Assembly (NCBI GenBank): GCA_011524915.1
Contig: WTJH01000159.1
Location: 1-34,632, forward strand
From: Flavobacteriales bacterium
GTDB taxonomy: Bacteria > Bacteroidota > Bacteroidia > Flavobacteriales > Flavobacteriaceae
Direction: 5' to 3'
DNA length: 34,632 nt
Positions 6,974-15,603 of the stretch are shown piece after piece (within the stretch, counting starts at the first letter, position 1; every line of letters begins with the position of its first letter). The notes beneath the pieces were generated by a model, which was given only the letters and a program-made list of their open reading frames with translations, had not been told where the DNA came from and made no database searches. The translations under genes and the position numbers were made by a program.

Positions 6974-8240
6974 TTTTAAAGTACTTTTTGATCAGGAAAC
7001 ATGGCAAGAAATTTTTGGGTCCATTGCCAAAAATAAAACCCGTACCATCATCACTGTGATTGGGGTTTTGTGGGGAATTTTTATTTATGTTACCCTTTCG
7101 GGCGCGGCCAAAGGTTTGGATAATGGTTTCGAACGCGAATTTGAAAACGTTGCCATGAATTCCCTTTTTGTTTGGGCGCAATCGACAAGCATCCCTTACG
7201 ATGGATTTAAAATTGGCAGAAGCATACAGTTAAAAATTCAGGATGTTGAAACCTTAAAAAAACAAGTTCCAGAAATTCAATACATCGCTCCTCGAAATGC
7301 TTTGGGTGTTTTTGGTGGAAGTGCTCCCTTGGTGGTTAAAGGAAGTCGATCGGGGAATTATAACATTTATGGTGATTTTCCAGAATACACCAAAATAGCG
7401 ACCAAGAAAATTTTTGATGGAGGACGTTTTATTAACACAGCCGATATCCAACAAGAACGTAAAGTATGCGTCATTGGAGAACGTACGCGAGACGAACTTT
7501 TCGAAAAAGATGTAAACCCGATAGGTGGTTATATCCGTATCAATGATATTTATTTTCAGGTCATTGGCGTTCATAAATATGTTGAGGGGGGCGGCTTCGA
7601 AAGCGATGGTGATATTTTTATTCCTTTTACGACCTATAGAAGACTCTACAATACTGGAGACAGGGTCCAATGGTTTACCATTGCAGCTTATGATGATGCC
7701 GATGTAGTTGCCGTGGAGAAACAAATCAAGCAGTCATTAAAACGTATTCATCGGGTCTCACCTAAAGACGAACGCGCTTTTGGCTCCTTTAATCTAGGAG
7801 AGATTTTTGGACGAATTTCAGGTTTTGCCAAGGGGATGACTTTTTTGTCCCTCGTAGTAGGTATAGCAACCATTATTGCAGGGGTTATCGGTATTGGTAA
7901 TATCCTTTTGATTTCCGTTAAGGAACGAACCAAAGAGTTGGGTGTTCGCAGGGCATTGGGAGCCACTCCGGGAGAGGTGCGCATGCAAATCATTTTAGAA
8001 TCTGTTTTTTTAACTACCCTTGCAGGAATCATCGGAATTGTGATTGGTGCTCTAGTGTTGGCAGGAATCAATTGGGGAACTACCGATTTACAAGATTTCC
8101 CCTATACCAATCCGACCGTTCCGGTTTCATTTATCCTAGGGGCCTTGTTTATCATGGTGTTCTTAGGAACTTTAATTGGACTTATCCCAGCTCAAAGAGC
8201 TGTAAGCATAAAACCTATAGACGCATTAAGAGAAGAATAA
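6966..8240 (+). CDS. MacB-type ABC permease 2 (FtsX domain)
   Basis: Second MacB-type permease, 424 residues, with the same order as its neighbour: N-terminal helix, periplasmic domain, three C-terminal helices, and the coupling segment KERTKELGVRRALGAT. I chose the ATG at 6966 (MNSFKVLF), which overlaps the upstream stop by eight bases; an in-frame GTG at 6930 lies further inside the upstream gene and would add 12 unlikely residues. The two permeases are clearly homologous but diverged, especially in the periplasmic domain, which suggests an asymmetric heterodimer rather than a recent duplication. Confidence 0.92.
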   Translation: MNSFKVLFDQETWQEIFGSIAKNKTRTIITVIGVLWGIFIYVTLSGAAKGLDNGFEREFENVAMNSLFVWAQSTSIPYDGFKIGRSIQLKIQDVETLKKQVPEIQYIAPRNALGVFGGSAPLVVKGSRSGNYNIYGDFPEYTKIATKKIFDGGRFINTADIQQERKVCVIGERTRDELFEKDVNPIGGYIRINDIYFQVIGVHKYVEGGGFESDGDIFIPFTTYRRLYNTGDRVQWFTIAAYDDADVVAVEKQIKQSLKRIHRVSPKDERAFGSFNLGEIFGRISGFAKGMTFLSLVVGIATIIAGVIGIGNILLISVKERTKELGVRRALGATPGEVRMQIILESVFLTTLAGIIGIVIGALVLAGINWGTTDLQDFPYTNPTVPVSFILGALFIMVFLGTLIGLIPAQRAVSIKPIDALREE

Positions 8241-8268
8241 TTGTTTACCAAACTATAATCAAGCCTTT

Positions 8269-9387
8269 ATGAAATACCTAAAATATTTTGGAATTGCCGC
8301 CCTACTTTTCGGAGTTCTATTTGCCGCAGCCTACTTTATCAAGACGAATAGTAAATCCATCGTCGTTTATGAAACCGAAAAGGCTGAACGAAGAAGCATA
8401 GAAGAAAAAACCGTGGTTACTGGGAAAGTAATTCCCGAAGATGAAGTGGAAATTAAACCACAGATTTCTGGAATTATAGAGCAACTTTTCGTCGAAGAAG
8501 GGGACTTGGTCCAGAATGGAGATCTTTTAGCAAAAGTGAAAGTCGTTCCCAACGAACAATCGCTTAACAGTGCCGAAGGTCGCCTCGCCAATACAAAGAT
8601 TGTTCTTAAAAATGCGGAGCTGGACTACAAGAGAAATAAGACTCTTTTTGAAAAAGATATCATCTCTAAACAAGAGTTTGAAAATGCGGAACTTCGCTTT
8701 TCTCAGGCCCAACAAGATTTGAGAAACGCCCAATCGGATTTGCAAATTATTCGGTTAGGATCGGCAGGAGGGTCTGCAACCGCCAATACCAATATCCGAG
8801 CAACAGTAGCAGGGACCATCCTTGAAATTCCTGTGAAGGAAGGAGATCAGGTTATCGAGAGTAATACCTTTAATGCAGGAACCACCATTGCCACAATTGC
8901 AGATCTCAATAAAATGATTTTTGAAGGTAAAGTCGATGAAGCAGAAGTAGGTAAACTTTCTGTGGGCATGCCTTTAGAAGTGACTTTGGGCGCCATAGAA
9001 GAACAAACATTTGATGCCAAATTAAAGTTTATTGCTCCTAAAGGAAATGAAGAGCAGGGAGCTGTTCAATTCAAGATAGAAGGAGAAGTTTATTTAGACG
9101 ATTCCATTTATATCCGTGCAGGCTACAGCGCCAATGCTTCTTTGGTCCTCCAAAAGAAAGATAGTGTACTAGCTATTCAAGAAAGTCTTGTTCAATTCGA
9201 TAGAGAAACGGATGAGCCTTATGTTGAAATAAAAACAGGAGAAAAATTTGAACGTCGTGAAATCAAGTTGGGGATTTCTGACGGTATTTATGCCGAAATT
9301 TTGGAAGGGATTAATGTTCAGGACGAGGTAAAAGTGTGGAACAAAACAGAAAAGGTAAAAGGTTCTAAAGAAAGTACGGAAGAATAA
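8269..9387 (+). CDS. HlyD/RND-family periplasmic adaptor of ABC exporter
   Basis: Membrane fusion protein of 372 residues linking the permeases to the TolC channel. An N-terminal anchor helix (about 8-24) is followed by half a lipoyl/barrel-sandwich domain (57-92, with VKPQISG-like IKPQISGIIEQLFVEEGD), a coiled-coil hairpin (about 95-165), the second lipoyl half (176-211), and a beta-barrel domain; the C-terminus ends in a charged tail. This is the standard order of MacA/RND-type adaptors. It lies 28 bases after permease 2 and 10 bases before the TolC gene, so it belongs to the same operon. Confidence 0.93.
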   Translation: MKYLKYFGIAALLFGVLFAAAYFIKTNSKSIVVYETEKAERRSIEEKTVVTGKVIPEDEVEIKPQISGIIEQLFVEEGDLVQNGDLLAKVKVVPNEQSLNSAEGRLANTKIVLKNAELDYKRNKTLFEKDIISKQEFENAELRFSQAQQDLRNAQSDLQIIRLGSAGGSATANTNIRATVAGTILEIPVKEGDQVIESNTFNAGTTIATIADLNKMIFEGKVDEAEVGKLSVGMPLEVTLGAIEEQTFDAKLKFIAPKGNEEQGAVQFKIEGEVYLDDSIYIRAGYSANASLVLQKKDSVLAIQESLVQFDRETDEPYVEIKTGEKFERREIKLGISDGIYAEILEGINVQDEVKVWNKTEKVKGSKESTEE

Positions 9388-9397
9388 ATTTAACCCC

Positions 9398-10822
9398 ATG
9401 AATAAAAGACCATATATCCTAGCTCTTCTTCTTGGGTTCTTTTCAATGGGCCTTCAGGCGCAAGAGAATAAACCCTATACCCTAGAGGACTGTGTCAACC
9501 GAGCCATTGAGATGAATATTAGCATCAAACGGGCCCGCTTAGACTTAGAAAGCTCAGTTTTAGATAAGTCCGATGCCATTGGAAGTTTTCTACCCACCTT
9601 TAATGTTCAAGGATCCCATTCCTGGAATATTGGACTGAATCAGAATATTACGACGGGGCTGCTGGAAAATGTAACCACGCAGTTCTCCTCTATGAGTGGA
9701 AATATCAATACCACCATTTATAATGGAATGCGAAATGTACGCCAACTCCATCTCGCCAATCTCAATATACTGGCACGGGAATATCAATTAAAAGATATGA
9801 CTGAGGATGTTATGTTACTCGTGGCCAATGCTTATTTGCAAGTCAATTTTAGTAAAGAATTATTAAAGGTACAGCAAGACCAACGAGAGGTTAGCATTCA
9901 AGAATTGGCACGGACCAAAGCCTTGATTGCCGAGGGGGTTCTGACGGTAGGCGATATTTTTGAGATCGAGGCGAATTTAGCTTCTCAAGAACAAGCGATC
10001 ATCAATGAGGAAAACAATTTACGCTTAGCTAAAATCAATTTAGCTCAGTTACTTCTGATAGAAGATTACAGCACTTTTGAGTTGGCGGACGAAAAGTTTG
10101 ACATTCCCATTTCAGAAGTTTTACTGGAAAACCCGAAAACGATTTTCGAAACTGCACTTCAAAATCGAAACGATATTAAGCTTGCCCTTACCAATATCGA
10201 AATTGCAGAAACCAATGTGCTTATTTCCAAGAGTGCACTTCAACCGCGTTTATCGGCTTTTTACAGTTACAGTACCCGACTTTCCTATAGCGATCGCTTA
10301 GTGCCTTCTGGAGATTTCTCAGAAGTCCCTATCGGATATGTCGCAGGATCACTCCAAGAAGTACGCACTTTAAGACCTGAAACTCAAATTGCACCGCCCC
10401 AAAATGTTTGGGATCAGTTGTCTCAAAACGACGGGCACAACTTCGGATTAGCCTTAAATATCCCCGTATTCAACGGGAAATCTGCTCAAAACAATCTCAA
10501 GCGGAGCAAAATCAATGTTTTGCAATCTCAACAGTTGTTTGAGCAGCAAAAGTTGGATCTAGAAACAACCGTGAATCAAGCCTTTAACAATGCCGAAGGG
10601 GCCTATAAATTTTATGAAGCTGCTCAAAAAACTGTGGTAGCTCGGGCCGATGCATTAGAAGACGCACAAAAACGGTATCAAGAAGGAATCATGAACTCTT
10701 TTCAGTATGTTCAGGCAAAACAGCGCTATGAATCTGCCGTTTCGGACCTGCTGAGAGCCAAATATGATTATGTTTTTAAATTGAAGGTATTGGAGTTCTA
10801 TTTTGGAATCCCAATCCGCTAG
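9398..10822 (+). CDS. TolC family outer-membrane efflux protein
   Basis: Outer-membrane channel of the exporter, 474 residues. A signal peptide (about 1-21, cleavage after LQA) is followed by YTLEDCVNRAIEMN, the typical start of TolC family proteins, and by two long helical repeats rich in Leu, Asn and Gln (about 45-240 and 265-470) that form the channel trimer. It closes the ATPase-permease-permease-adaptor operon. The tsaB gene begins only six bases later and may be read through from it. The substrate of the whole system is unknown; MacB-type systems export macrolides, peptides or siderophores in other bacteria. Confidence 0.93.
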   Translation: MNKRPYILALLLGFFSMGLQAQENKPYTLEDCVNRAIEMNISIKRARLDLESSVLDKSDAIGSFLPTFNVQGSHSWNIGLNQNITTGLLENVTTQFSSMSGNINTTIYNGMRNVRQLHLANLNILAREYQLKDMTEDVMLLVANAYLQVNFSKELLKVQQDQREVSIQELARTKALIAEGVLTVGDIFEIEANLASQEQAIINEENNLRLAKINLAQLLLIEDYSTFELADEKFDIPISEVLLENPKTIFETALQNRNDIKLALTNIEIAETNVLISKSALQPRLSAFYSYSTRLSYSDRLVPSGDFSEVPIGYVAGSLQEVRTLRPETQIAPPQNVWDQLSQNDGHNFGLALNIPVFNGKSAQNNLKRSKINVLQSQQLFEQQKLDLETTVNQAFNNAEGAYKFYEAAQKTVVARADALEDAQKRYQEGIMNSFQYVQAKQRYESAVSDLLRAKYDYVFKLKVLEFYFGIPIR

Positions 10823-10828
10823 TTCTTT

Positions 10829-11518
10829 ATGGCTTGGATTTTACAGTTAGAAACCAGTAGTAAAAATTGTTCAGTTGCCCTAAGTCATCAGGGCCAGACA
10901 GAGTTTCTTTTGGAAGAAGCTCATGAGCAGTATTCCCACGGTCAGGATCTACACCCGCTGATTCAGAAACTCATGGATCAGGCGCCTATTGAACTTAAAA
11001 ACGTGGAAGCTATTGCCGTAGGTAAAGGACCTGGATCCTACACCGGATTGCGTATAGGAGTATCGGCAGCCAAGGGAATGGCTTACGCTCTCGATCTTCC
11101 CTTGATTGGGATCAATAGTTTGGAATTGATGGCTCATGGAGCAGAACCTACACAGCAAGGCTATTATATCCCTTTGGTGGATGCGCGACGGATGGAGGTT
11201 TACACCTCAGTTTTTGACCAAAAGCTCAACGAGATTAGACCTACTCAAGCGCTTATATTGGAGCAAGAAAACACATTTTTGGACTTAAATCCAGACCTTC
11301 CACACTATTTTTTTGGGGATGGAACAGCTAAAGCAAAGCCACTTTTTACCCAAGAAAATTTTTATTTTTTGGAGGCACCCTTATTTCCTTCAGCTGCTCA
11401 TATGAGTTCTTTAGCTTTTGAAGCCCATCAAAATAAGGCCTGGGAATCGGTCGCCTACTTCGAGCCGTATTATTTGAAGGAGTTTATGATCACTCCCCCC
11501 AAAAAAAAGACACCTTAG
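10829..11518 (+). CDS. tsaB: tRNA threonylcarbamoyladenosine biosynthesis protein TsaB
   Basis: Partner of TsaD and TsaE in making the t6A37 modification of ANN-decoding tRNAs; an ASKHA-fold protein without its own catalysis. The hallmark GKGPGSYTGLRIG (65-77) and the N-terminal ILQLETSSKNCSVAL are diagnostic. Length (229) is normal. Near the 3' end the coding strand has a run of six C and eight A (11495-11508), encoding PPKKK. The stop overlaps the stop of the convergent thioredoxin-domain gene by four bases, leaving no room for a terminator between them. Confidence 0.95.
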   Translation: MAWILQLETSSKNCSVALSHQGQTEFLLEEAHEQYSHGQDLHPLIQKLMDQAPIELKNVEAIAVGKGPGSYTGLRIGVSAAKGMAYALDLPLIGINSLELMAHGAEPTQQGYYIPLVDARRMEVYTSVFDQKLNEIRPTQALILEQENTFLDLNPDLPHYFFGDGTAKAKPLFTQENFYFLEAPLFPSAAHMSSLAFEAHQNKAWESVAYFEPYYLKEFMITPPKKKTP

Positions 11519-13545
11519 GCGTGCTTTAAAATTTGGGCTGCTTCCTCAATGGTAGATACGGCAGCTAAACAGCTCTGATCCTTACAGATGTATATGGCTA
11601 AGTTTTGGGAGGCAGCTTTGTTTTCTAAGGCAGGGATCTTGGTATTGGAGTGTAAACGTCCCCATAGGACTCTGCTTGGAGTCGATTGCTTCAGTTGTTT
11701 TAAGGCCGATTTGGATGGAGTACCTCCCACATATACCTGTTGAATTTTAGGGAGTTCTATCGCTAATTTCAGCCAATATCCATGGGCCCTGGGATGATCT
11801 AAAGCAAAGGGTAGTTGCTGGTCTAAAAGTTTTTGGGCGTCTTGGATCCAGTCCCATTTTTCAAAATAATACCCCAGTTGAAAAAGATTTTCACACAGTA
11901 TGGCATAGGGGGAGGGGATCACATCGTCCTGATTTTGATGTACTTCAAAAAAGACTTCTTTGGTGGATCGGGAGCTAAAAGTAAACTGCATTTGATCGGA
12001 ATCCCAAAATAAATCAAGGACTTGTTTTTGGAGTTCGAAAGCTTCTAGTAAATATTTTTCCTCCCAAGTATATTGGTACGCCTCCACACATAGGGAGATC
12101 AGCCATGCATAGTCTTCTAAAAAAGCAGGGTTATAGGGCCCTTTTGAGCTGTAGTTCCGGTAGAGCTGATTCGAGCTATTTTTTAACTTCCGCAGGAGAA
12201 ATTCTATGTTTTTAAGGGCTAAATCAGCTGCTGAATCTTTTTCAAAAACAGAGGCTACAGCCAACAGACCTTTACTTAAAATAGCATTCCATGAGCAAAT
12301 AATAAGCTGGTCTAGAGGCGGTTGTTTTCTTAGCTTCCGGTGTTGAAGAAGTGTCGTTTCCCAATCTAATTTATACGATTCAAGCGTTTCTTCTGTAAGC
12401 GAATGCTCTATACAAAATTGCTCATCTGATAGAGGTCTATGTAAAATATAAACACCTTCCCACGCCAATTCAGGGGCGATGCCATAATAACTCTTAAAGG
12501 TATCGAATGGATTTAAAGGCAGCCCTTCTAATTCTTCCAGAGTCCACGTATAGTAGGCTCCCTCTCTTTGTTGTTGAGTGCTTGCGTCCCAGCTATCGGC
12601 ATCCCAAGCAGCCCAAAAGCCCCCTTCAGAAGTAGTCCAGTATTGGGCAATAAAATCTACCGTTTTATCTACAATTTCCTTGTAGAGGGGGGATTTTGAT
12701 ACTTTATATCCCTGTGCATAACTGGCGAGCAATTGCCCGTTGTCGTAGGCCATTTTCTCAAAATGAGGAATATTCCAAGTCTGATTTACACTATAGCGGG
12801 CAAAGCCACCTCCGACTTGGTCAAAGATTCCACCGCGTCCCATCTGATCCAGTGTTTTATGCCAATGTTGGTTCCATTGGGGAGCATTGAAATACAGTCC
12901 AATGGCATACCACAAATCGATTTGGCAGGGCATAGGAAACTTTGGACCACCAGAGAAGCCACCGGCTATGGGATCGGTTTTTTCCCAGAGGTTTTCCCAA
13001 GTTTTTGACATGGATTGGTCTTGTGAGACCAGACGCTTTTCTGTGCTATAGGCATTTAAGAGCTCTACCATTTGTTTGCCGTAGGCCACAAGTGATTGAG
13101 GTTTTTCAGTTTGGATTTGAATAATTTTTTGGAGGGATCTAAGCCAATCTTGAGCAGAGAGATAGGTACATCCCCAAAGCGGCTGACCGTTGGGGAGAGC
13201 AACGATATTCAGGGGCCATCCCCCTTGTTGGGTCAGTAATTGAAGGGCAAGCATATAGGTCTGATCAACATCTGGGCGTTCTTCTCGATCCACTTTGATA
13301 TTGATAAAATGACGATTCATAAAGCTACTTACCTGGGGGTCAGAAAAGGCCTCTTTGGCCATGACGTGGCACCAATGACAGCTCGCATACCCAATACTTA
13401 TAATCACTAATTTCTGGTGGGTCTCAGCCCATTCCAGTATCGAAGGATGCCATTCTTGCCAAGCTATTTTTTGCTGGGCGTGTTGCAGGAGATAAGAACT
13501 GTTCGACCGATGAAGTTGGTTGCGTAATGTAGGGGAGCTACCCAT
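11515..13545 (-). CDS. Thioredoxin domain-containing protein, DUF255/YyaL (SSP411) family
   Basis: Protein of 676 residues in the YyaL/spermatogenesis-associated protein 20 family. The N-terminal thioredoxin-like domain carries SCHWCHVMAKEAF with Cys56 and Cys59, followed by KVDREERPDVDQTY (84-97) and GGWPLNI, all family hallmarks; the rest resembles an alpha/alpha barrel of glycosidase type. No signal peptide is seen, so it is probably cytoplasmic. Biochemical role is not established for the family. Its ATG overlaps the NifU gene stop by eight bases, so the two are translationally coupled. At the other end it shares stop-codon bases with tsaB. Confidence 0.92.
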   Translation of the reverse strand: MGSSPTLRNQLHRSNSSYLLQHAQQKIAWQEWHPSILEWAETHQKLVIISIGYASCHWCHVMAKEAFSDPQVSSFMNRHFINIKVDREERPDVDQTYMLALQLLTQQGGWPLNIVALPNGQPLWGCTYLSAQDWLRSLQKIIQIQTEKPQSLVAYGKQMVELLNAYSTEKRLVSQDQSMSKTWENLWEKTDPIAGGFSGGPKFPMPCQIDLWYAIGLYFNAPQWNQHWHKTLDQMGRGGIFDQVGGGFARYSVNQTWNIPHFEKMAYDNGQLLASYAQGYKVSKSPLYKEIVDKTVDFIAQYWTTSEGGFWAAWDADSWDASTQQQREGAYYTWTLEELEGLPLNPFDTFKSYYGIAPELAWEGVYILHRPLSDEQFCIEHSLTEETLESYKLDWETTLLQHRKLRKQPPLDQLIICSWNAILSKGLLAVASVFEKDSAADLALKNIEFLLRKLKNSSNQLYRNYSSKGPYNPAFLEDYAWLISLCVEAYQYTWEEKYLLEAFELQKQVLDLFWDSDQMQFTFSSRSTKEVFFEVHQNQDDVIPSPYAILCENLFQLGYYFEKWDWIQDAQKLLDQQLPFALDHPRAHGYWLKLAIELPKIQQVYVGGTPSKSALKQLKQSTPSRVLWGRLHSNTKIPALENKAASQNLAIYICKDQSCLAAVSTIEEAAQILKHA

Positions 13546-14422
13546 TGATGGCTACTACAGAATCTACTTTTCCGGGCAGCATATCCTTGAGCATGGTCTC
13601 TATTCCATTTTTAAGGGTAAAGGTAGAGGAGGGACAACCGCTACACGCCCCTTGCAATACGACTTGAAGCTCTTTGGCTTGTTCATCAAAAGACTGAAAA
13701 ACGATATTTCCCCCATCCGAAGCAACGGCAGGTTTGATATATTCTTCTAGTATATTGATGATTTGAGTTTCCAGTTGGGTACGGTTTTCGTCGGCTGTTT
13801 CCAATGCTTCCGATTGTGCCTGACTTTGGGTCTTTTCCACGACAATCACGCCTTGAGCAAGTTGTTCTTGAAGAAAAGAACGGATTTCCATCACCACGTC
13901 TTCCCAAGCCATAGAATTATATTTGGTGATCGATAGGTAATTATAATCCACAAAAACCTCTCGAACAAAAGGAAACTGGAAGAGGGCTTTAACCAAAGGA
14001 GCTTGTTGAGCTTCATCGATGTTTTTAAATTCAAACGATTCTTCGACAAGAGCTTTATTCGCTACAAATTTCATCACCTCTGGGTTTGGGGTGCTTTCGG
14101 CATAGATCGATACCGGAACTTTTTTGGCAACAAACTCGGGTTTAAAAACCATCCCGCCATCCGCTAGGTAATTTTTGATCTGATCTGCTACTTCGACCAA
14201 TACATCTTCCCATTCCAAGATATTGAAACGTTGCACCAATAATTGGTCTGCACTCAATTGGACCTCTTTGACAAAAGGGAGGTAGAATAATTGTTGTACC
14301 AAGGGAGCATCTGCTGCTTCATCTACATTTTGAAATCTAAAACTTCCCGAAAGATTTAGGGGAGTTTCGAATTTAAAGGATGCCCATTGGGGGTCTTTTT
14401 GTACGGCGGCATGAATTTCCAT
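13538..14422 (-). CDS. NifU family iron-sulfur cluster scaffold with doubled N-terminal domain
   Basis: Protein of 294 residues with three parts: two tandem NFU N-terminal-type domains (about 10-95 and 105-195; both contain a DEAxxAPLV.xLF.xPFV.EV pattern, at 34-54 and 136-156) and a C-terminal NifU domain (about 215-294) with GACSGCPSS, whose Cys260 and Cys263 bind a [4Fe-4S] cluster when paired in a dimer. It probably carries or delivers Fe-S clusters. A TAATTTTG element lies just upstream. It is first in a two-gene operon with the thioredoxin-domain protein and divergent from gamma carbonic anhydrase. The doubled N-domain form is common in Flavobacteriia (recalled). Confidence 0.93.
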   Translation of the reverse strand: MEIHAAVQKDPQWASFKFETPLNLSGSFRFQNVDEAADAPLVQQLFYLPFVKEVQLSADQLLVQRFNILEWEDVLVEVADQIKNYLADGGMVFKPEFVAKKVPVSIYAESTPNPEVMKFVANKALVEESFEFKNIDEAQQAPLVKALFQFPFVREVFVDYNYLSITKYNSMAWEDVVMEIRSFLQEQLAQGVIVVEKTQSQAQSEALETADENRTQLETQIINILEEYIKPAVASDGGNIVFQSFDEQAKELQVVLQGACSGCPSSTFTLKNGIETMLKDMLPGKVDSVVAING

Positions 14423-14435
14423 CGGCTATTTTTTT

Positions 14436-14443
14436 CAAAATTA
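14436..14443 (-). promoter_or_regulatory. Candidate -7 element TAATTTTG for NifU operon
   Basis: On the minus strand TAATTTTG is an exact TAnnTTTG match, 13 bases before the NifU-family ATG, implying a very short leader. No clear TTG box was found at the normal distance upstream. On the plus strand a near match, TAATTTCG at 14479-14486, could serve gamma carbonic anhydrase. Confidence 0.4.
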
Positions 14444-14504
14444 ATCATTGCAGAAAAGGAAATAAAATTCAGAAGCCCTAATTTCGTTAAAAACCGCATT
14501 TTAG

Positions 14505-15023
14505 ATGTTAGTAAAATCTGTTCGTGGCTATACCCCTAAGGTGGGAAAGGACTGTTTCTTGGCAGAAAATGCTACCCTCATTGGTGATGTAGTGTTGGGA
14601 GATCAGTGTTCTGTTTGGTATCAGGCCGTTGTCCGAGGCGATGTTCATTCCATCCGTTGTGGTGATCGGGTCAATATACAAGACGGTGCCGTTATCCACG
14701 CTACATTTGAACGGGCAGCGACAACCATTGGCAACGATGTTTCCATCGGTCATAATGCCATCGTCCATGGATGTACCATTCACGATCAAGTATTGGTAGG
14801 GATGGGGAGTATTATTATGGACAATTGCGTGGTGGAGTCGGGAAGTATTATTGCTGCTGGAGCGGTTCTCCCCCAGAATACTCATGTTCCTGCAGGAAGT
14901 ATTTTTGCAGGAGTACCGGCCAAAAAAATAGGAGAAGTCTCCAAAGATTTACAAAAGGGAGAAATTGAACGGATCGCTCAAAATTATATTCAATACGCCT
15001 CTTGGTTTAAGGATCAGGCATAA
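14505..15023 (+). CDS. Gamma carbonic anhydrase family protein
   Basis: Left-handed beta-helix protein of 172 residues built from hexapeptide repeats, of the YrdA/gamma carbonic anhydrase family; cytoplasmic trimer with zinc at subunit interfaces. Expected metal ligands are present: His65 in AVIHAT, and His83 and His88 in IGHNAIVHGC. The VLVGMGSIIMDN and FAGVPAKK stretches are typical. Many family members have weak or no measured CO2 hydration activity, so the catalytic role is not certain. It is a single-gene unit, divergent from the NifU operon and closed by a strong terminator. Confidence 0.92.
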   Translation: MLVKSVRGYTPKVGKDCFLAENATLIGDVVLGDQCSVWYQAVVRGDVHSIRCGDRVNIQDGAVIHATFERAATTIGNDVSIGHNAIVHGCTIHDQVLVGMGSIIMDNCVVESGSIIAAGAVLPQNTHVPAGSIFAGVPAKKIGEVSKDLQKGEIERIAQNYIQYASWFKDQA

Positions 15024-15052
15024 AAAAACCGAAGCATTGCTTCGGTTTTTTT
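15022..15052. terminator. Bidirectional intrinsic terminator
   Basis: CCGAAGC (15029-15035) pairs perfectly with GCTTCGG (15039-15045) around an ATT loop, flanked by seven A on the left and seven T on the right. On either strand this gives a GC stem followed by a T run, so it can end both gamma carbonic anhydrase (plus) and the convergent outer-membrane operon (minus). It is the only strong terminator I see in the window. Confidence 0.92.
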
Positions 15053-15074
15053 ATGGATTGTATGGAGCGAATTC

Positions 15075-15584
15075 TTAGAATCCTAACTCTTTCTTTACAT
15101 CGGGCATAATGTTTTTTCCGTTGGCGACTAATACACCACCTCCTTGAGATGCATCAAGTACATAGTCAAAACCTTGAGCTGAGGCAACCTTTTCGATAGC
15201 CGTACGAGCTTTGTCGTACAAGGGACGCATCATTTCAACTTGTTTTTTCTGTAAGTCTTGAGAAGCTGTTTCTCTAAAGCTTTGGATGTTTTGTTGAAGT
15301 GACTCTAATTCTTTCTGACGGGCCTGATTGGTAATCTCTGTTTGATTTTCGGCATCGGCAGCATAGGCTTGGGCCTTGGCTTGAAATTCTTTTAGGGAAG
15401 CCTCGATATCCGTAGCATAGGTTTTTTCGAGTTTTTCTAATTCTTTTTGAGCAGCGATTACTTCAGGCATTTCAGCGAAAAGCTGTTGAGTATCGATGTG
15501 AGCAACTTTGGACTGAGCTTGAGCAGTAGTGAATGAAAACAATACACAAGCCAGTGCGGCAAAGATTTTCGTTTTAAAGATCAT
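15075..15584 (-). CDS. OmpH/Skp family periplasmic chaperone, copy 2
   Basis: Periplasmic chaperone of 169 residues for unfolded outer-membrane proteins on their way to BamA. A signal peptide (about 1-23, cleavage after AQA) is followed by KVAHIDTQQLFAEMPE, the typical OmpH start, and a charged helical hairpin (about 40-120) that forms the tentacles of the trimer, ending in a small beta domain (FDYVLDAS). It is the last gene of the operon and stops about 20 bases before the bidirectional terminator. The paralogue lies 19 bases upstream. Confidence 0.92.
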   Translation of the reverse strand: MIFKTKIFAALACVLFSFTTAQAQSKVAHIDTQQLFAEMPEVIAAQKELEKLEKTYATDIEASLKEFQAKAQAYAADAENQTEITNQARQKELESLQQNIQSFRETASQDLQKKQVEMMRPLYDKARTAIEKVASAQGFDYVLDASQGGGVLVANGKNIMPDVKKELGF

Positions 15585-15603
15585 TTTTGTTGAAGTTAAA
15601 ATG

